64,000 nt of DNA from contig NW_020194554.1 in NCBI RefSeq assembly GCF_002865645.1, forward strand, positions 248,001 through 312,000. The letters run 5' to 3'. Of this stretch, positions 34,708 through 49,351 are shown piece after piece. The translations under genes and the position numbers were made by a program. The DNA is from Hyaloscypha bicolor E (Eukaryota; Ascomycota; Leotiomycetes; Helotiales; Hyaloscyphaceae). The notes below the pieces were generated by a model. That model was not told the origin of the DNA, made no database searches, and saw only the letters and a list, made by a program, of their open reading frames with translations. Every line of letters begins with the position of its first letter. Position 1 is the first letter of the stretch.

Positions 34708-37700
34708 CCCCCCAGAAAGGCGCGATACCGTATTCTACCTGTTCTACCCAATTAGAGAGCTTTGAAATAGCAAAATTTGTCCGATATATAGGTTTTGTAG
34801 AGCTGTATTAATATTCCGAACCGAATAGACTTAGTATATATTATTTCCCCAGATTACCGAATTCCAGGGAAGCCCTATATAAACCCCTTCTTTCCACCAA
34901 CTCCAGAGCCTCCAATCAAATCGCTCTTCTTCGACATCCTTCTAGAGCTCCCTTCTCAAGCTTCCGATTATTACAAATATAGCTTATACCGGTTCTACCT
35001 CTTCTTATACTACTATTAAATCGATTCCGGCTCGCAAATTCAAGGTATTTTCAACCCAAAATATATTCTTACTTTACTTTTTACTGACTTTGGATAGTAT
35101 TAAGTAGCTTGCAAGTCTACTATAGGTATAGCTCTTAACTATTAATATAAAGCTTATATTTAATAGAATATCGAGATTCAGATTCCTGTAACGTCTTCTA
35201 ATACTTCTAGTACTTCTCTACTAAAGATAAAGAAGTCTATACTAAAGCCTTATATTTCTTATTCTACTTATACTAGTCTCAAAAAGATCCCTTATATAGG
35301 TTACTATAAGTTCTCTATATTATTTCAAAGCTTATTTTAACTTAATATAGTCTCTTCTACTCTAAAAGGCAAGAGTAATAGTTCTTATTATAATACTATT
35401 AGTAGAGATTCTTATTACTAGAAGTATACTTCTAATTATTCTTATTCTATTATTCCGATCTCTTATATTTCTATTATATAGCTCTTTCTTACTAAACTCC
35501 CGACTACTAAAGATGTTATAAGCTCTCTTTTCTTAATTCTCTTTTATAGATTCTGACTTTTTTAAAGCATTTATCCGCTTTTAGGTACTCTATTTATATT
35601 ATACTTGAGATTACCGAATCTAATAAAGAGAATAGTAGTAAGAGCTTTTCTGCTAAGATTTAAGAGGCTATTAAGAAAAATAAGAAGTAATTTAATTAGA
35701 TAAAGGGCCTTTTATATAAGCTTATTAATACTATAATAGAGCGCCTTTAGATTTCCTGCTATTAGCTCTCAAGCTCTATTATTTTAATAGATTTTATAAA
35801 TAAAAGATATAAATAAAAGTGTTTTTTTATATTATTTAATTATTTCGATTTTTACTTTAATATTCTAAAGATTTAATAAAGCTTTAAAGTTCTCGAATTT
35901 AAATTAAAATAGATTTTTTATAAGTCTATTTATAAATATACTATTTATTTAAAGATATAAAACTTAAAAGACGCTTTTATTATACTTTTAATATAGCTAT
36001 ATATTCTAGATATTAATATAATAGAGCTTTATAATAATTCTTTTATTCTTTCTAATAATTAATTAAATAATTTGCTTATTATTACAGAATATAGTTTAGA
36101 ACTTTTTAAGATCTAAATATAGATCTCTAAATAGCCTCTAGAAAGCTATAGTTTCCTTTATTATATAAATAACTCTATATATCTCTAATTTGGTTAAAGA
36201 GATAGTTATAATACTTTATTAAATAGCTTTCTATAATATTAAACCTTTAAATAAAGAGATTATATACTTATAGCTCAATTATTATATATTTAGGTTATTT
36301 ATATATAAAGTATTAGATATAATCTATAGCTATATCTCTTTATATTTCCTATTATACTAAATTACTAAAAACCGGGTTTTAAATAGATATTAGAAAGCTT
36401 AATCTATAGCTATAAAATACTTTAAAGCAGGGTTTATTAAGAACTGAAAAAGTACTAAAGTAGTAAAAGCTATATCCGGTCTAATTATAATTATAGTATA
36501 AAATAGTAATTTAACTTTTTTCTTATATACCTTAATTTAATATAGATAAGCTTAACTACTATATCTCTAAAGATTAATTTCAGATAATAGAATACTAGAG
36601 TACTTTCTATTTACTATTCTAAACTTTTTAGTAATCTTTTTAATATAGGTATTATAAACTAGCTAGAGCTTTTTAGCTTTCTAATTTCTAATTATATAAA
36701 TCTCTAGAAACTATTCTATATATTATAAAGCTTATAAATTCTTTTAATCTAAGTAATAATTAATTAAATATATACTTTATTATTCTTATAATAAAATACT
36801 TAAAAGTTGTTTATATAAAAAATAATAAAGACCTTATAATCTATATTTATATAAATATAGGGCTTTTTATTAAGTCTAGAAAGTTCAATTCTTTTAAAAG
36901 TATTTGTTTAGTACTTATACTATAAAGCAAAAGAGTCTTATAGCCTATATAGAGCTTAATTTACCTCGATTATATAGCCTAATATCTTGAAACTATCTAA
37001 TAGCTTATATACTATTATAGGCCTATTAGAATCTCTTTTTATATTAATAAATATATTTATAATATTAAATTACTTTATTTCCAGATTAAAATAAACTATA
37101 ATTATACTAGCTACTTAAAAAGACTTTACTATAAGTATAGTAGTATATATAAATAGAAGTAATACTTTCTTTTAGAGATCTCTATAAACTACTAGCTTTA
37201 AGTAATACCGAATAATATATCTATTAAAATTAATTTTATATATAAATATTTATTTTAAAGAAATTAGAGATATATTTGCTTTATTACTAGAAATAATTCT
37301 CTAGTAATTTCGAGCTTTAAAGTTATTAATCTCTAGTTTAGTATCCGATTTAAAGTACTTTCTAGCTAGATATTTCTTTAGATTATTTTATATCTTTAGA
37401 GCTTTTAAAAGATTATTAATATAAATTTTTCTTATTATTAATTCAGAGCTCTCTACTCTAGATATATTCTTAATTAAACTACTACTATAATTATAGTATA
37501 TATAGTCTTATAATTAAATTCCTTCTTATAATTCTCTAGCTAATTAGGCTAGAGAAATCCTAAAAGAAACTCTAAGTAGTTAATCTAATTTAATTCACCT
37601 ATTATTTATAATAGTATACTTACTATAGTAATTATATTACTACTAGCTTTACCTGAATCTCTATTCTAATTATTTCTCTTATATAAATATATTTGAATTA

Positions 37701-39254
37701 GCTTATCTCTAGTTTTAATAATTGGCTTCTTTATTTATTTTCTCTTTAGTTTTACTATTTAATCTTCTATTTTAGCTGAGCTATTTACTCTTTCTATAAA
37801 GAATTCTTCTATTTCTATTAAGCTATCCGCTTATTCTATAGATAAGCTTTCTACTTTATTTATAGACCTTATTACTAGTTCTAAAAAGATTCTTTCCCGC
37901 TTTTATTAGTTTAGTATATTTTTCTAATAGTTCCGGTATATTCTATTATATTTCTCTCTATAATATTAAGCTTTCTTAAAAGCTTAATATCTTTATTTCT
38001 ACTACTTCTAGGCTTTGGTATACTTTCTGGCTCTAAAGTACTTTATAAAGTTATAAGTTCTATTTCTAGTAAGGCTATAGAGCTTCTTACCCTCAAGTTA
38101 TAATCTATTAATATATTTATAGGCTCTTTTAATTATTGGTTTATTTACTTATTATTCTCTAGTTTAGATTTATTTTCTATTTATTCTAATAAGCTATTAT
38201 ATTATAATTCCTTATTCTTAAAAATTAATTTAGTATTCTAAATCTTATTCTTTAGAAGTAGTTCTACTATATTCTTTATAATCTTTATATTATAGCCTTT
38301 AGTATATTTATAATTCTTTTTATAGAGAATATTTTTATTAAATATAATATTATATATAATAATTACTTTATTAAATATAAGAATCCAGATTTTATAAATA
38401 TTAGATATAATATATTTAATTAAATATCCGATATATCTATATAATATAATCTTAAATACTTTTTTATTCTATTCTACTTTATAGTTTTTAATTATTAGAT
38501 ATATTTTAGAACTATATATATAGATTCTATTTTAATTAGGCCTGAAATTAACTATTATTTATATTATAAGCTCTGAATTATATTAATGAAAATAATTATA
38601 GAACTATAAATTAAGTACTTTATTTAATATTCTTTAGTTATTTATATATAAGGAACTCTAATTAAATAAGTAGATTAGAGCTATATAAACCTTTCCCGCT
38701 ATAGCTTTTCAGGCAAATTAGCTATTAAATATATTATAATAGCCTTATTTATAATCTTTTATTCTATTTATTTAATACTACTATTTGGCTTATATATATA
38801 TAAAGAAGAAAGCTTAATTTTAATATTTTATTTCTTTATTTAGATCTAATAAACTAATATTTCTTAGATTAGAATAATTGCTTTCTTTTAATTATACTTA
38901 ATATAAGTAATTAAAAGATTATATTATCTATATATTTATAGCTTAAAATCCCTAATTATATTAAATACTATTAAACTTCCTTTATTTAGTAGAAGATATC
39001 TAAAGAGCTTTCTACTAAATTTGTCCTTAATTATTAGAATTTAGCTCGAACTATTATAACTATTTAAGTAATTAAATAAGTTCTATAAAATTCTCTAAAA
39101 TAATTAAGTAAACTTTCTCTTAGTTAGCTTATATAAAATTACTTATCTAATATATATCTGAGTATAAAATTCATATATAATTCTTATTAGTTCATTAATT
39201 TTTATATTATATATATAATTAATAAGCTTTTATAGAGCTTTATAAGCTAAATAC
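34708..39254 (-). pseudogene. Copia pol relic (integrase C-terminal part, RT, RNase H)
   Basis: Reading the minus strand while reading through TAG/TAA, the RT block LYRL*DSFALQY (family LYGLRDSPALWY) lies at about 36,965-36,920. FYINNF (family FYVDDF, both Asp turned to Asn) lies at about 36,830-36,805. Near 38,460-38,270 the copia integrase C-terminal block (KIW...NKVI...IFNKN) is seen. Every frame is full of stops. No function remains. Confidence 0.75.
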
Positions 39255-39557
39255 TATAGTATAGCAGGCTATACTCTTTAAAAATCGCGTTATTTTAGCG
39301 GTTTTAAGGTTTTGGTTATATAGTAAAGGCTATAGCCTTTTATATATAACTTATAGAAATTATATAAGAAAGCTGGTTTTCTATAATTCTAGAGAATAAT
39401 TCCTCCTTAGTATTTAATTAATTAAGCTTTTATATACTATATATTATTTATACTTTACTATTTATACTTTTAATTTTATTATTTTACTATTAAGTTATAT
39501 TTTATACTCTAATATACTTTATATAGGTTTTTGTCTTATTATAATTTCTCTTTTATA
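39255..39557 (+). repeat. Gypsy 5' LTR
   Basis: About 303 bp, matching 52111-52414 along its whole length with mainly C/T and G/A differences and one single-base indel. It contains the palindrome AAAGGCTATAGCCTTT at 39325-39340. Confidence 0.85.
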
Positions 39558-40399
39558 TATTTTATAATAAGTAATATAAAGAAGATTAAAACTTTATAGT
39601 TAAGGTAATACTTTTATAAAGTTCTGAGGGATTTCTATAAGGCGGATTATTAGCTTAATAAGTTCGGAAAGAAAAAGGGCTATTATAATACTTTAAGTCT
39701 AAAGCCGAAATATTAAGGATATATAAGTATTAATCTTAGTATCTTATATTAATTTCCGATATATTTAGTAACTTGAATATAAGTTAGCTATAAGATATAA
39801 TTACTAGTATAGTATATAGAAATAGTAGAAATAGAGGCTAACTATAAAAGGAAAAGAAGCAGAGGAAATAGAATAAGAAATATTATACTAAGATAGTATA
39901 AGTTAGACCTTAGTTAGAAACAGACTTTAGTATATAGAAATAAAATTATATTATTAATTTATATATTATTTTTAGTTATAGTAAAAGCCGGAATTAAAGT
40001 AGCTTTAATTTTAGTAGTAAAGCTTGCTTCTAAGTCCAAAAAGAATATCTAAAATAGGAAATACTTTTAATTTCAAGTAAAATAGTAAATAGAAATCGGA
40101 AATAAGAATTAAAAAGAAATCGGAAATAAGAAATTATATAGATAATCTAGAGAAGCTTCTAGAGAAAGAAAGAGATACTAAATAAAGATAAAAAAGAGAA
40201 TTTAAAAAAATCAGAAAAATTAGTAAAATTATTTTTATTATTTTTATTATTACCTTTAATAGTACTATTAAATATATCTAGTTTAGCGAAAATAAGGAGA
40301 AATACTATAGGTATTAAGCTAATAGAACAGAAAAGAGAGTATAAGTAATAGAAATAAGATTAGAAAAGCTACTATCTTATTACTACTAATACTAAAACT

Positions 40400-41520
40400 C
40401 GAATCTCAATTATATTTATTATTATTAACCGGTTTCTTCCAAATTCCGGTTCTTAAACCAAAAAATATATTTAAACGGGAAGTTAGTTCTTTAGGAACCT
40501 TATTAGTAGAAGTCTCGGATATAGAAACTCTATAATTAATTATAAAAGAAATTATTAAGATTAATATAGCTAAGAATAAATATATACTAGTACCGGATTT
40601 AAATCTGCTATTTATAGGAGCTTCTAAAGTACTATAGTTTCAGGAAAGCAATATCTTTATATTCTTAGAATAGTATATAGATATATATAAGAACTATTAT
40701 ATTTCTAATAATACTAAAAGAGAGAGAATTATCTATTATATCTCTTTTATTTATAAGAATTAGATTAAGGCTATACCGGAATACTATACTAATAATTCAG
40801 AAGATTACTAGGAAACCAAGTTCTTTAAGACTTTACTAAAGAAATTCCGAGAATATAACTAGAAAACACTTAAAATTAGCTATAACTTTCTTAATCGGAT
40901 TATTATATAAGTCCAGAATAGAGGGATCTCTTCTAAGTCTTATATTAATATATTTAATAAAGTATTAAAGAAGTTACTAAAAAGAAAAAAGATAAATAAA
41001 ATTACTTAGTACCGAGAATTTATAAGGGAATTATTTATTCTAGTAAAAGATTATATTCTTAAGAATATAAACTTTAAGCCTATAGATATTTCTATTTATA
41101 AATATAGTAAAATATATAAAAAGGCAGTAATATTCTATTAGTATAAAGAGAAGAAATACTATTTTAATATTACTAATAATTCAGATATATTTAGACTTAA
41201 ATAAAAATATTTAGATATAGTAGTTTATAATATAGTTCCTAAATTAGAAGACAATTACTCTTTATTAGTTTCTTCTATTATACTTCCTAAAATAGCTATA
41301 AATATAGATAAAAAGAAAATCCAACCTATAGCTAATTATATAAAACCTGTTAAAAGTAGTAAACCTAAGGGTAATAATATTAATTAGCTAGTAAGAAGTC
41401 TGGAAAAACTATTTATTATTACTATAACTTAAAAGAACCTGCAGAAATAATTTAATATAGCTACTATTATAATTCGAGAAGATATTTATAACCTGTTTAT
41501 ATAATCTAGCTAACTATAGC
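40400..41520 (+). pseudogene. Gypsy gag relic
   Basis: Plus-strand reading with TAG/TAA treated as sense gives retro-gag-like sequence: NQIKAIPEYYTNNSEDYQET, FKTLLKKFREYN, SYINIFNKVLKKLLKR, and REFIRELFILVKDYILKNI. Limits are approximate. No intact frame. Confidence 0.65.
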
Positions 41521-42549
41521 AGATATAATAGTATTAATAGTTTAGTAAATATAATTCGGGTTTTTAAAAAGAATATACTAGAAGCTATAGCAGAAGTTAT
41601 AGAGAATACTATAGTAGCTATAGTAATTAAGCTAAAATAGGCAAAGAATCTAGATAACTATATTCTAGAGAAAGTTAGTTTTAAGTATAATTAAAAAATA
41701 TTATTTAAATTAATATAACCTATAATATAGATCTAGAATCGAGAAAACGAATTTATTATAGATACTATAGCAGAAATAAGAATAATAATATTAATCTAGA
41801 ATATATTTATATCTTTTAGTTCTATTACTTACTAATAAAAGAACTTATAAACCGTAAATATATTTACTAATTTAATAAAAAATAGTATAAAGAACTATTT
41901 AAGCCTAAATAAGAAAGTATTTCCTTTTTTCTTACTAGTAAATACTAGTAGTTTAACTAAATCATTTCCTAAATTTAAGGAAAAGAATTTAACTATAATT
42001 TAAATACTTGACCTAAAAATATCTAAAGATTAATAGAAGATATCTAGTTTACTAGGCAAGAAAGAAAAAAGGAAATTAGCTAACCAGAATTTATATATAG
42101 AAGTAAGTAAGTTATATCTAGAGAATCTAAATAGCTGCTTTATTTTAAAGAAAATTATATTAGAATTACTAATACTTTAGGTTCTGGAATTAATAAATAA
42201 TATTAAGATTTAACTATAAATAGTATTTCTATTAATACTATAATAGATTCCTTATTAAAGAGAAAAGAAAAAGAGATAGAAATAGTAAAAAAAGTTTTCC
42301 GAAAACAAGCTAGAGCTAAAGAAAAGCTATCCTATATAAGAGGCTAAAAGAATACTATTTTAAAAGGTAATAGATAAAGAAATAGCCCAGCTAAAAATAT
42401 AGATATTAATAATTCCGGAAATAAATAGAATAAATTAGAAATCTAGTATACTTTTAATTATAATAAGTATAAAACTTCTAAAGTTAATAATATTCTAATA
42501 AGATTACTAAAAAAAGTAACTATTTTATTTCTAAGAACTTAAAAGGAAA

Positions 42550-45500
42550 TAAGAATACTTATTAATACCTTAAAAATACTAGATTTAGCTATTATATTTT
42601 AGAATTAATAAATTAAAAATAATACTCTTTATTTTATTATCTTATAAATAGGAAATACTATTATATTAAATATAGTTAAATAGACTAGAAGATTTATAGA
42701 ACTAGTAGCTACAGCCTATATAATAGATAGAATATTTAAGAAATTAGAAATACTAGCTTAGGTATCTAATACTAATAGAATTATTTGTTTTAAAGATAAT
42801 AATATTAATATTCGGATATTACTAGCTTATAAATATATTATATAATTTCTATATCTCTAATTTATATTTCGAGAACCCTAAAGAAATATCGAATATAAAG
42901 AAATAATTAATACTAAAGCTAAAATTAATATTCTTCTCGAAAAGATCTCTAGAAATATTAGTAAAGTAATATATAATACTTTAGATTATTAAATATCTAT
43001 TATTATTAGAACTAAATTTGGATTTATAGAAATAGTAAAGCTTAGAGCTAAAGTTATAAATAAAATAGAATATAAAAATATATTTTTTCTAGTTAAAGAA
43101 ATTCTAAAGATTTTACTTAATTAATTATTTTTAGTAAAGATAAAAATAAATATTATATATAAAAGTAATAATTTATAGAATAGAAGGTTTACTAATTCTG
43201 AAAATAACTAGAATACCTATACTATTATAATTATTTCATTTTTAAAGAATACCGGAAAATAGAAAAAAGTAATAATTTAAAAGTATTAAGCTTCTAGAAT
43301 TAAGGAATTAAATAATATAGAACAGAAAACTAAAGATAAAAAGGAAAAATAAAGCCTGATATTATAACTAATAATAGTATTAGAGGAAATAGAAAGATAC
43401 CGGAATTTCCTATAGATTCTTTTATTTTAGGTTTAGAAGTTTAGGAAATTAATAATATTTTTAAAGAAACTAAAGTAGAAAAGACTCTAGTTAGAGTATT
43501 ATTAAGAATAGTTCCGGATTTAATAGAAAAGAAAGTAAAAAGAGTATTAAATAAAGATATTTCTAAAGAAAAAGTAAAATAGTATTTTTTAATAGTAAAA
43601 GAATATATTTTTAAAGCTAAGAAATATAAAACCCAAAACTGGAAAGAATTCTGAAATATATAAGAGTTTAAGGAAAGTATATTAAAATACTAGATAAAAA
43701 GGCACTCTCTATATCTAACTAGAAAAGAGTTAAATAGAAAGGTTATAAACTCCGGAAATTAGACAAAAATAATACTAAAGAAAATAGCTATAGCTCTTAA
43801 AGAAAAAGATAATAACTATAGTTTATTTCTAGTTATAGAAGTATATAAAACTAAAGATATAAAGGTTTAACTAGTAAATACTAATAATAGAACTAGAAAA
43901 GATTCTAGTAAATATTCGAACTAGTTTAAAAGATTTAAAACTAGAGAATATCTATAGAAATATATTAGAAAATATAAGAATTATCTTTTACTAAGAATAT
44001 TAGCTATTTTAAGAGATTTATAACTTATTCCGGAATGTCTTAAATAATTAGATATTAGTAATTAGCTCTAGAAAAAGAAACTAGCTATATTTCGAGAATT
44101 AATAATTAACCGAGAAAATACTATTATATTTAATTAAAAAGAAATAGGAAAAGTTTATAAGAATATTAGTCTATTTATTTTAATTAAGATTATTAAATAT
44201 AAGGTCTAGTAAAAGAAGAATTTCCTATATTCTAAAGCTCTAGTACTAGTAGTAGTAAAAATATTATTAGAATATCTAGATTATAAAGTTCTTAAGAAAT
44301 ATAATAAACTTTACTAAAATCTATAGTTCTTAATTATAAAAAAGGTTACTGGAACTTATAGACTAATTAATACTGCTATAAAAATGAATTTAATAACCCT
44401 ATAAAATACTAATCTATTTCTGTTTACTAATAAAATCTCGGAGAAATTTACTAGATATACTTATATTTCTCTAATTAATTTCTTTTCCGAATATAATTAA
44501 CTTATATTAGACTCTTATAATAGAGATTTAATTATATTTATAATGCCTCTAGGGCTATTAAAAATAACTATACTACCTTAGAAAGCTACTAATTCCGTTA
44601 TATAATTTATATAAGTTATTATAACTATTCTAGAGAATCTGTTTTCCAAGATTATTATATTATTTATTAATAATATTAGAGTTAAGGAACCTTATATAGA
44701 CTATAATAGGCAGCTTATTTTATCTAGCATTTAGCGTTTTATATTCGAATACCTTTAAAATCTGGATATAACCTTAGATAGAATTAAATAAGCCAGAGCT
44801 AATATTAGAGAAAAATCGCAATTCTATTATAATAATATAGTTATTATTAGCTTTATTTATAGAGTACTTGAAAGAAGCCCTTTAAGCTCGGGAATTACTA
44901 AGATCTTAAGATAGAAATATTATAATAGTATAATAGAAAGTAAAGCATTTATCGGAATTATTATTTATTACTATATTTGAATTAAAGGCTTTATAATTAT
45001 TATAGAATCTATTTACTATTTAATAAGGAAAGATATAATATAGAATTGAGGCAATAAATAAAAGTAAGCTATATAAATTCTTTAAGAAAAGTTTACTATT
45101 ACTCTAATACTCTATAAGTTATACTATAATCTATTAGAAAGTTAAAAAATAATTATATTAGTAGTAAATACTAGTTTAAATAAATAGGGCAGAACTTTTA
45201 GTTAATATAATAATAAAGGAAAAAAGAAAGTTATATAGTATAAGTCTAAAATCTGAAATAATATTAAATAAAAATATAATACTACTAAAAGAGAATATAG
45301 AAGGCTAGTAAAATATCTATAGAAAATATAATTCTAGCTATATAGAGTTTACTTTATTCTTAAACTAGATACTAATATACTTATTATATAGCTAAGTAAA
45401 GTAGCTACGGATTTTTCTAGAGCTCTAGTTATTTATTAGCTAGTATAAATTCAATTATTTAACTTTGAAATTAAGTATATTAAAGGAATTAAATATATTA

Positions 45501-47540
45501 CTACTAATGAATTATTGAAATACCTATAGTAAAAAGGCAATACCGAAAATAATAAAGATATTAATAAATAGTTAGTAATAGAGCTTAATACTATTAGAAT
45601 AGTACCTATTAGATAGAAGGTTTAGTTAAAGGAAGCGGTTTCGGTTTAGTTATATAATATTATTTTGAGAAATTAGATTCTTAAAACCTTTACTAGATAT
45701 TTAAATAGTAGTATCTAGTTACTAGAAATTAATAATTAAAGTATTACTATATCTAAAAGCAAATTAGTAATATTAAAAAATAATAATATTCGGAAGTTAT
45801 ATAATAAAGGCTATAGCCTTTTATATATAACCTTTAGTAAAATAGTAAATAATAATACTAACTTCTATATTTTATTTAATAACCCGACTATTTTACTAGA
45901 TTTTTTAGATAATAGCTATTTCGAATAATACTAAAGTATTATATAATACCTTATAATATTTTCTAGACTAGAAGAAATATCTAGAGCCGAATTTCGAAAA
46001 TTAAGTAAAGAAGCTTTAAATTATAGTATAAGAGATTAATTACTATAGAAAGTTATATTTAAAATATATTTATCTTAGCTTATTATTAATAATTAAGAAT
46101 AAAGGAAGATTATTATTAAAGAGCTATATAATAAGATTAGATATACCGGAAAAAAGAGTATCTTTTATTTAGTAGCTAGCCGCTATTATTAGAAAGATTA
46201 CTATAACTATATATAAAAGTATATTAGTATCTATAAAGTCTATTAGTATAAGAGTAAAAGAAAATAAGAAGAAGCTCTATATCTAATAAAAGCTATATCC
46301 CTTTTTTATTACCTTAAAATTAATATAATTAAACTACTAGACTATAAAGAATATAACTTATTAGTTATTACTAGAGATAATTTCTTAGAATAAATTAAAG
46401 CTAGATCTTTAAAGAACTCAATTAGTAAAAAAATTACTAAGTTTATTTGAGAAGAAATTATTTATAGGTATAGTTTATTTAGGTAGCTTAAAGTAAATAG
46501 CAGATCGGAATTTAAAGAAGTAGTAATTCAAGAACTTAATAAGCTAGAAATTAATTGAATTATTATTTTAGCCTATAATTTCAAAAGAAATAATATAATT
46601 AAAAGAGGATATTAACCGATTATTTAAGTATTTATTATACTTATAATAGATAGAAAAAAGCCTTAAATAAACTTATTATTATATATTCTATTTACTAACC
46701 GAATTATTATATATAGACTAACTAGATTTATTTCTTTTTATATAGTTTATAATAGAGAAGCTATATTACTTATAGAAATATACTTTCTAATCTAAAGAAT
46801 ATTTAAATAAAATAAAGTTTATAATAGAGAAATACTTCTAGAGATATATATAAAGTAAATACAAATAAGAGATAAAGATATTAAAGAAGCCAGAATAAAG
46901 AAAAATAGAAGATATTAAGAGAAAAAGAAGTAATTTAATACTATTTACTAGATTTATTTAAAGCCTATTTCCGAAAAGAATCTAGTTCTTATATATAATA
47001 TTAAATTAATAAATTAAAATAAGTCGAGAAATATAAAGCTATTATACTATTAGCTTAGGCTATATAAAGTAAGATATATAAATTAACTAAAAGAATACTA
47101 TATACTAGAAGAGCTTAATAGTATTATATTCCGAAAAATATATATTAGAAATTAATTTAAGTAATTTATTAAAAGAAATAAATTCTAGTATTTTCCTGAA
47201 AATAAAGTTAATAATAAGTATATATCTATAAATAAATATTTTAAGATAGATATAGAACTAGAAAAGAAAGTAGTTATAGAATATTATAGGCGAAATAGTA
47301 CTTAGAAGATTAAGAAAGCTACTAGTATTATTATATATATTTTAGAGTTACTAGAATTAGAAAGGGTAAAGTATATCTCCTTTATAAAGAACTAGAAGAA
47401 AGTATCTAATAATAGAAGCTCTTTTTAACCTGAAATAAAGTTTATTATTTTAATTCTTTATATATCTTTTAATTTTTCCTTCCGACTATTATTTATAACT
47501 TTTAGAGAATATTATTATTAAATTATTATTCTGGAAATCG
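42550..47540 (+). pseudogene. Gypsy pol relic (protease region, RT, RNase H, integrase, C-terminal domain)
   Basis: RT: MPLGLLKITILP*KATNSVI at about 44,543-44,600 (family TPLGLLRMTTLPQGATNSV), with the catalytic DD now NN in NNIRVKEP near 44,680. Integrase: a zinc-binding region ending EEALYL near 46,290, then core blocks NLLVITRDNF and ILAYNFKRNNIIKRGY (family AYHPQANGMIERGH) to about 46,860. A C-terminal block with EYYILEELN lies near 47,090-47,250. Dozens of TAG/TAA stops lie in frame; nearly all fit CAG, CAA or TGG changed by C-to-T or G-to-A. Confidence 0.82.
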
Positions 47541-49351
47541 GATAAGCCTTACTATTATTTATTTCTTACTATTATCTAATTATTATTACTAGATAGTATT
47601 CTTAATATAAGATTCTATTATTGGATCTTAGAAATTAAATATAAAACATTTCTTTTAGTATAAAAATAAATAGAAAATTAAAAGATTATCTTATAAACTA
47701 TTAATTCCGAACTATAATACTTCCTAGAAAGTTCTTATAATACGGATAATTATTATATATAAAGAAAAGAAGAAGAAAGAAAGCCTTTTATATACTTTCT
47801 ATTAAACTAGAAATCTTTTAGAAGCTCTATTTACTCTTTTAGCCAGTTATTCTTACGGCTTATACCGGTCTAAAGCTTAATTATAATACTTATAGATCTC
47901 GACTTTAACTTAAATTACTATTACAAGTTTGCCTATAATATCTAAATAAACTTCTTAATTAGAAGTTATATATAAATAGAATAACTAAACTAAAAGCCCT
48001 ATAAAAGAAAAAAGAAACCTTATTAAACTTAATAATTATTTCTAAAGATACTTAATAATATATAATTTTGGAAATCTCTCGGATATTATATAAACTAGAT
48101 TTGCTTATTTAAAGCTTATCTTATATCTAGCCTATCTTATATTAAGGGACTTATCTTTTCTTCTATATACTTATAGCTATATTTAAGATATATACCGAGA
48201 CTTAATTAATATATTATATATTTCTACTTTTATATAAAGAAAACTTCTTTTATATAGAACTCTTTCTCTAGCTATAATATTATTTTATTACCGGAAACCG
48301 GTTACTTTTTTAAAAAGCTAGTATAATTTAATAATTCTTACTATTAATCTATTTCTTATTATTAAATATTATCTAGATAATTAAAAAAATACCTTTAATT
48401 TTATATTTTTAATATTAATTCAGAATACTTGATTTTTCTATATTTTATATTAACTTTAATATTAACTATTTCAAACTTAATAATAGTATTATAAACCTTA
48501 TTTATACTATTTTATAATTCTTTTTTCTATAATCTCTAAAGCCTTTAATATTACTTTTATAGATATAGATATTACTTTAAAGTTCTAACTAACTAAATAG
48601 TTTTATACTATATAAAGTTAACTTTAATAAATACTAAATAAATATAGTTAGCTTTTAAAAGAGATATAAATTAGTTTTGGAAAAAATAATATCTTATTCT
48701 AAATTATTTCTTAATTTTATTATTCTAATTTCTTTTTTATTAATACTTACTTTATATTTTCCTAATATTTTTAGTATACTTATATACTTTATCTTTTATA
48801 TATTTCCTATATTATTTCCTTTCTTTTATACTATTCTTTAAGTTAATAGAAATATCTTTAAATAAATAAGAAGTTAAAATATATTTATATTATAAAATTT
48901 TCGTTATTTTCTTCTATATTTTAATATTTCAAATATTACTACTATATTTATATTTCTATTATTACTATTTAGTTTAATCTGCCTTAATTATTTCCTAAAT
49001 TATATTTCTTTAGATATATATATTTATATTCTTTTCTATAATAGAAGCCTAATCTTATATTTTACTTTTTATAATTATTTCTAATTTATAATTATATTAC
49101 CTTAAATATATCTAATTATTATATCTATTTTCTCTATTATATATACTACTATTTTAGCTTTATTTTCTTACTAGAAAGAAAGAAAAAACTCAAATATATA
49201 TAATATCTTTATATAATTCAAGTTTATTCTAATTTATTCTTTATTTTGGAAAGTATTTAAAAGAAATCCTTATAATCTTAAGAACCTTTAACTTTATAAT
49301 CTATAACTATTATACTAATAATATCTTTATAACTTTTTTAAAAATAATAAA
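47541..49351. other. AT-rich spacer within the gypsy element
   Basis: 1.8 kb between the end of recognisable pol and the extra ORF. No domain recognised on either strand. It may hold further decayed coding sequence. Confidence 0.4.
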
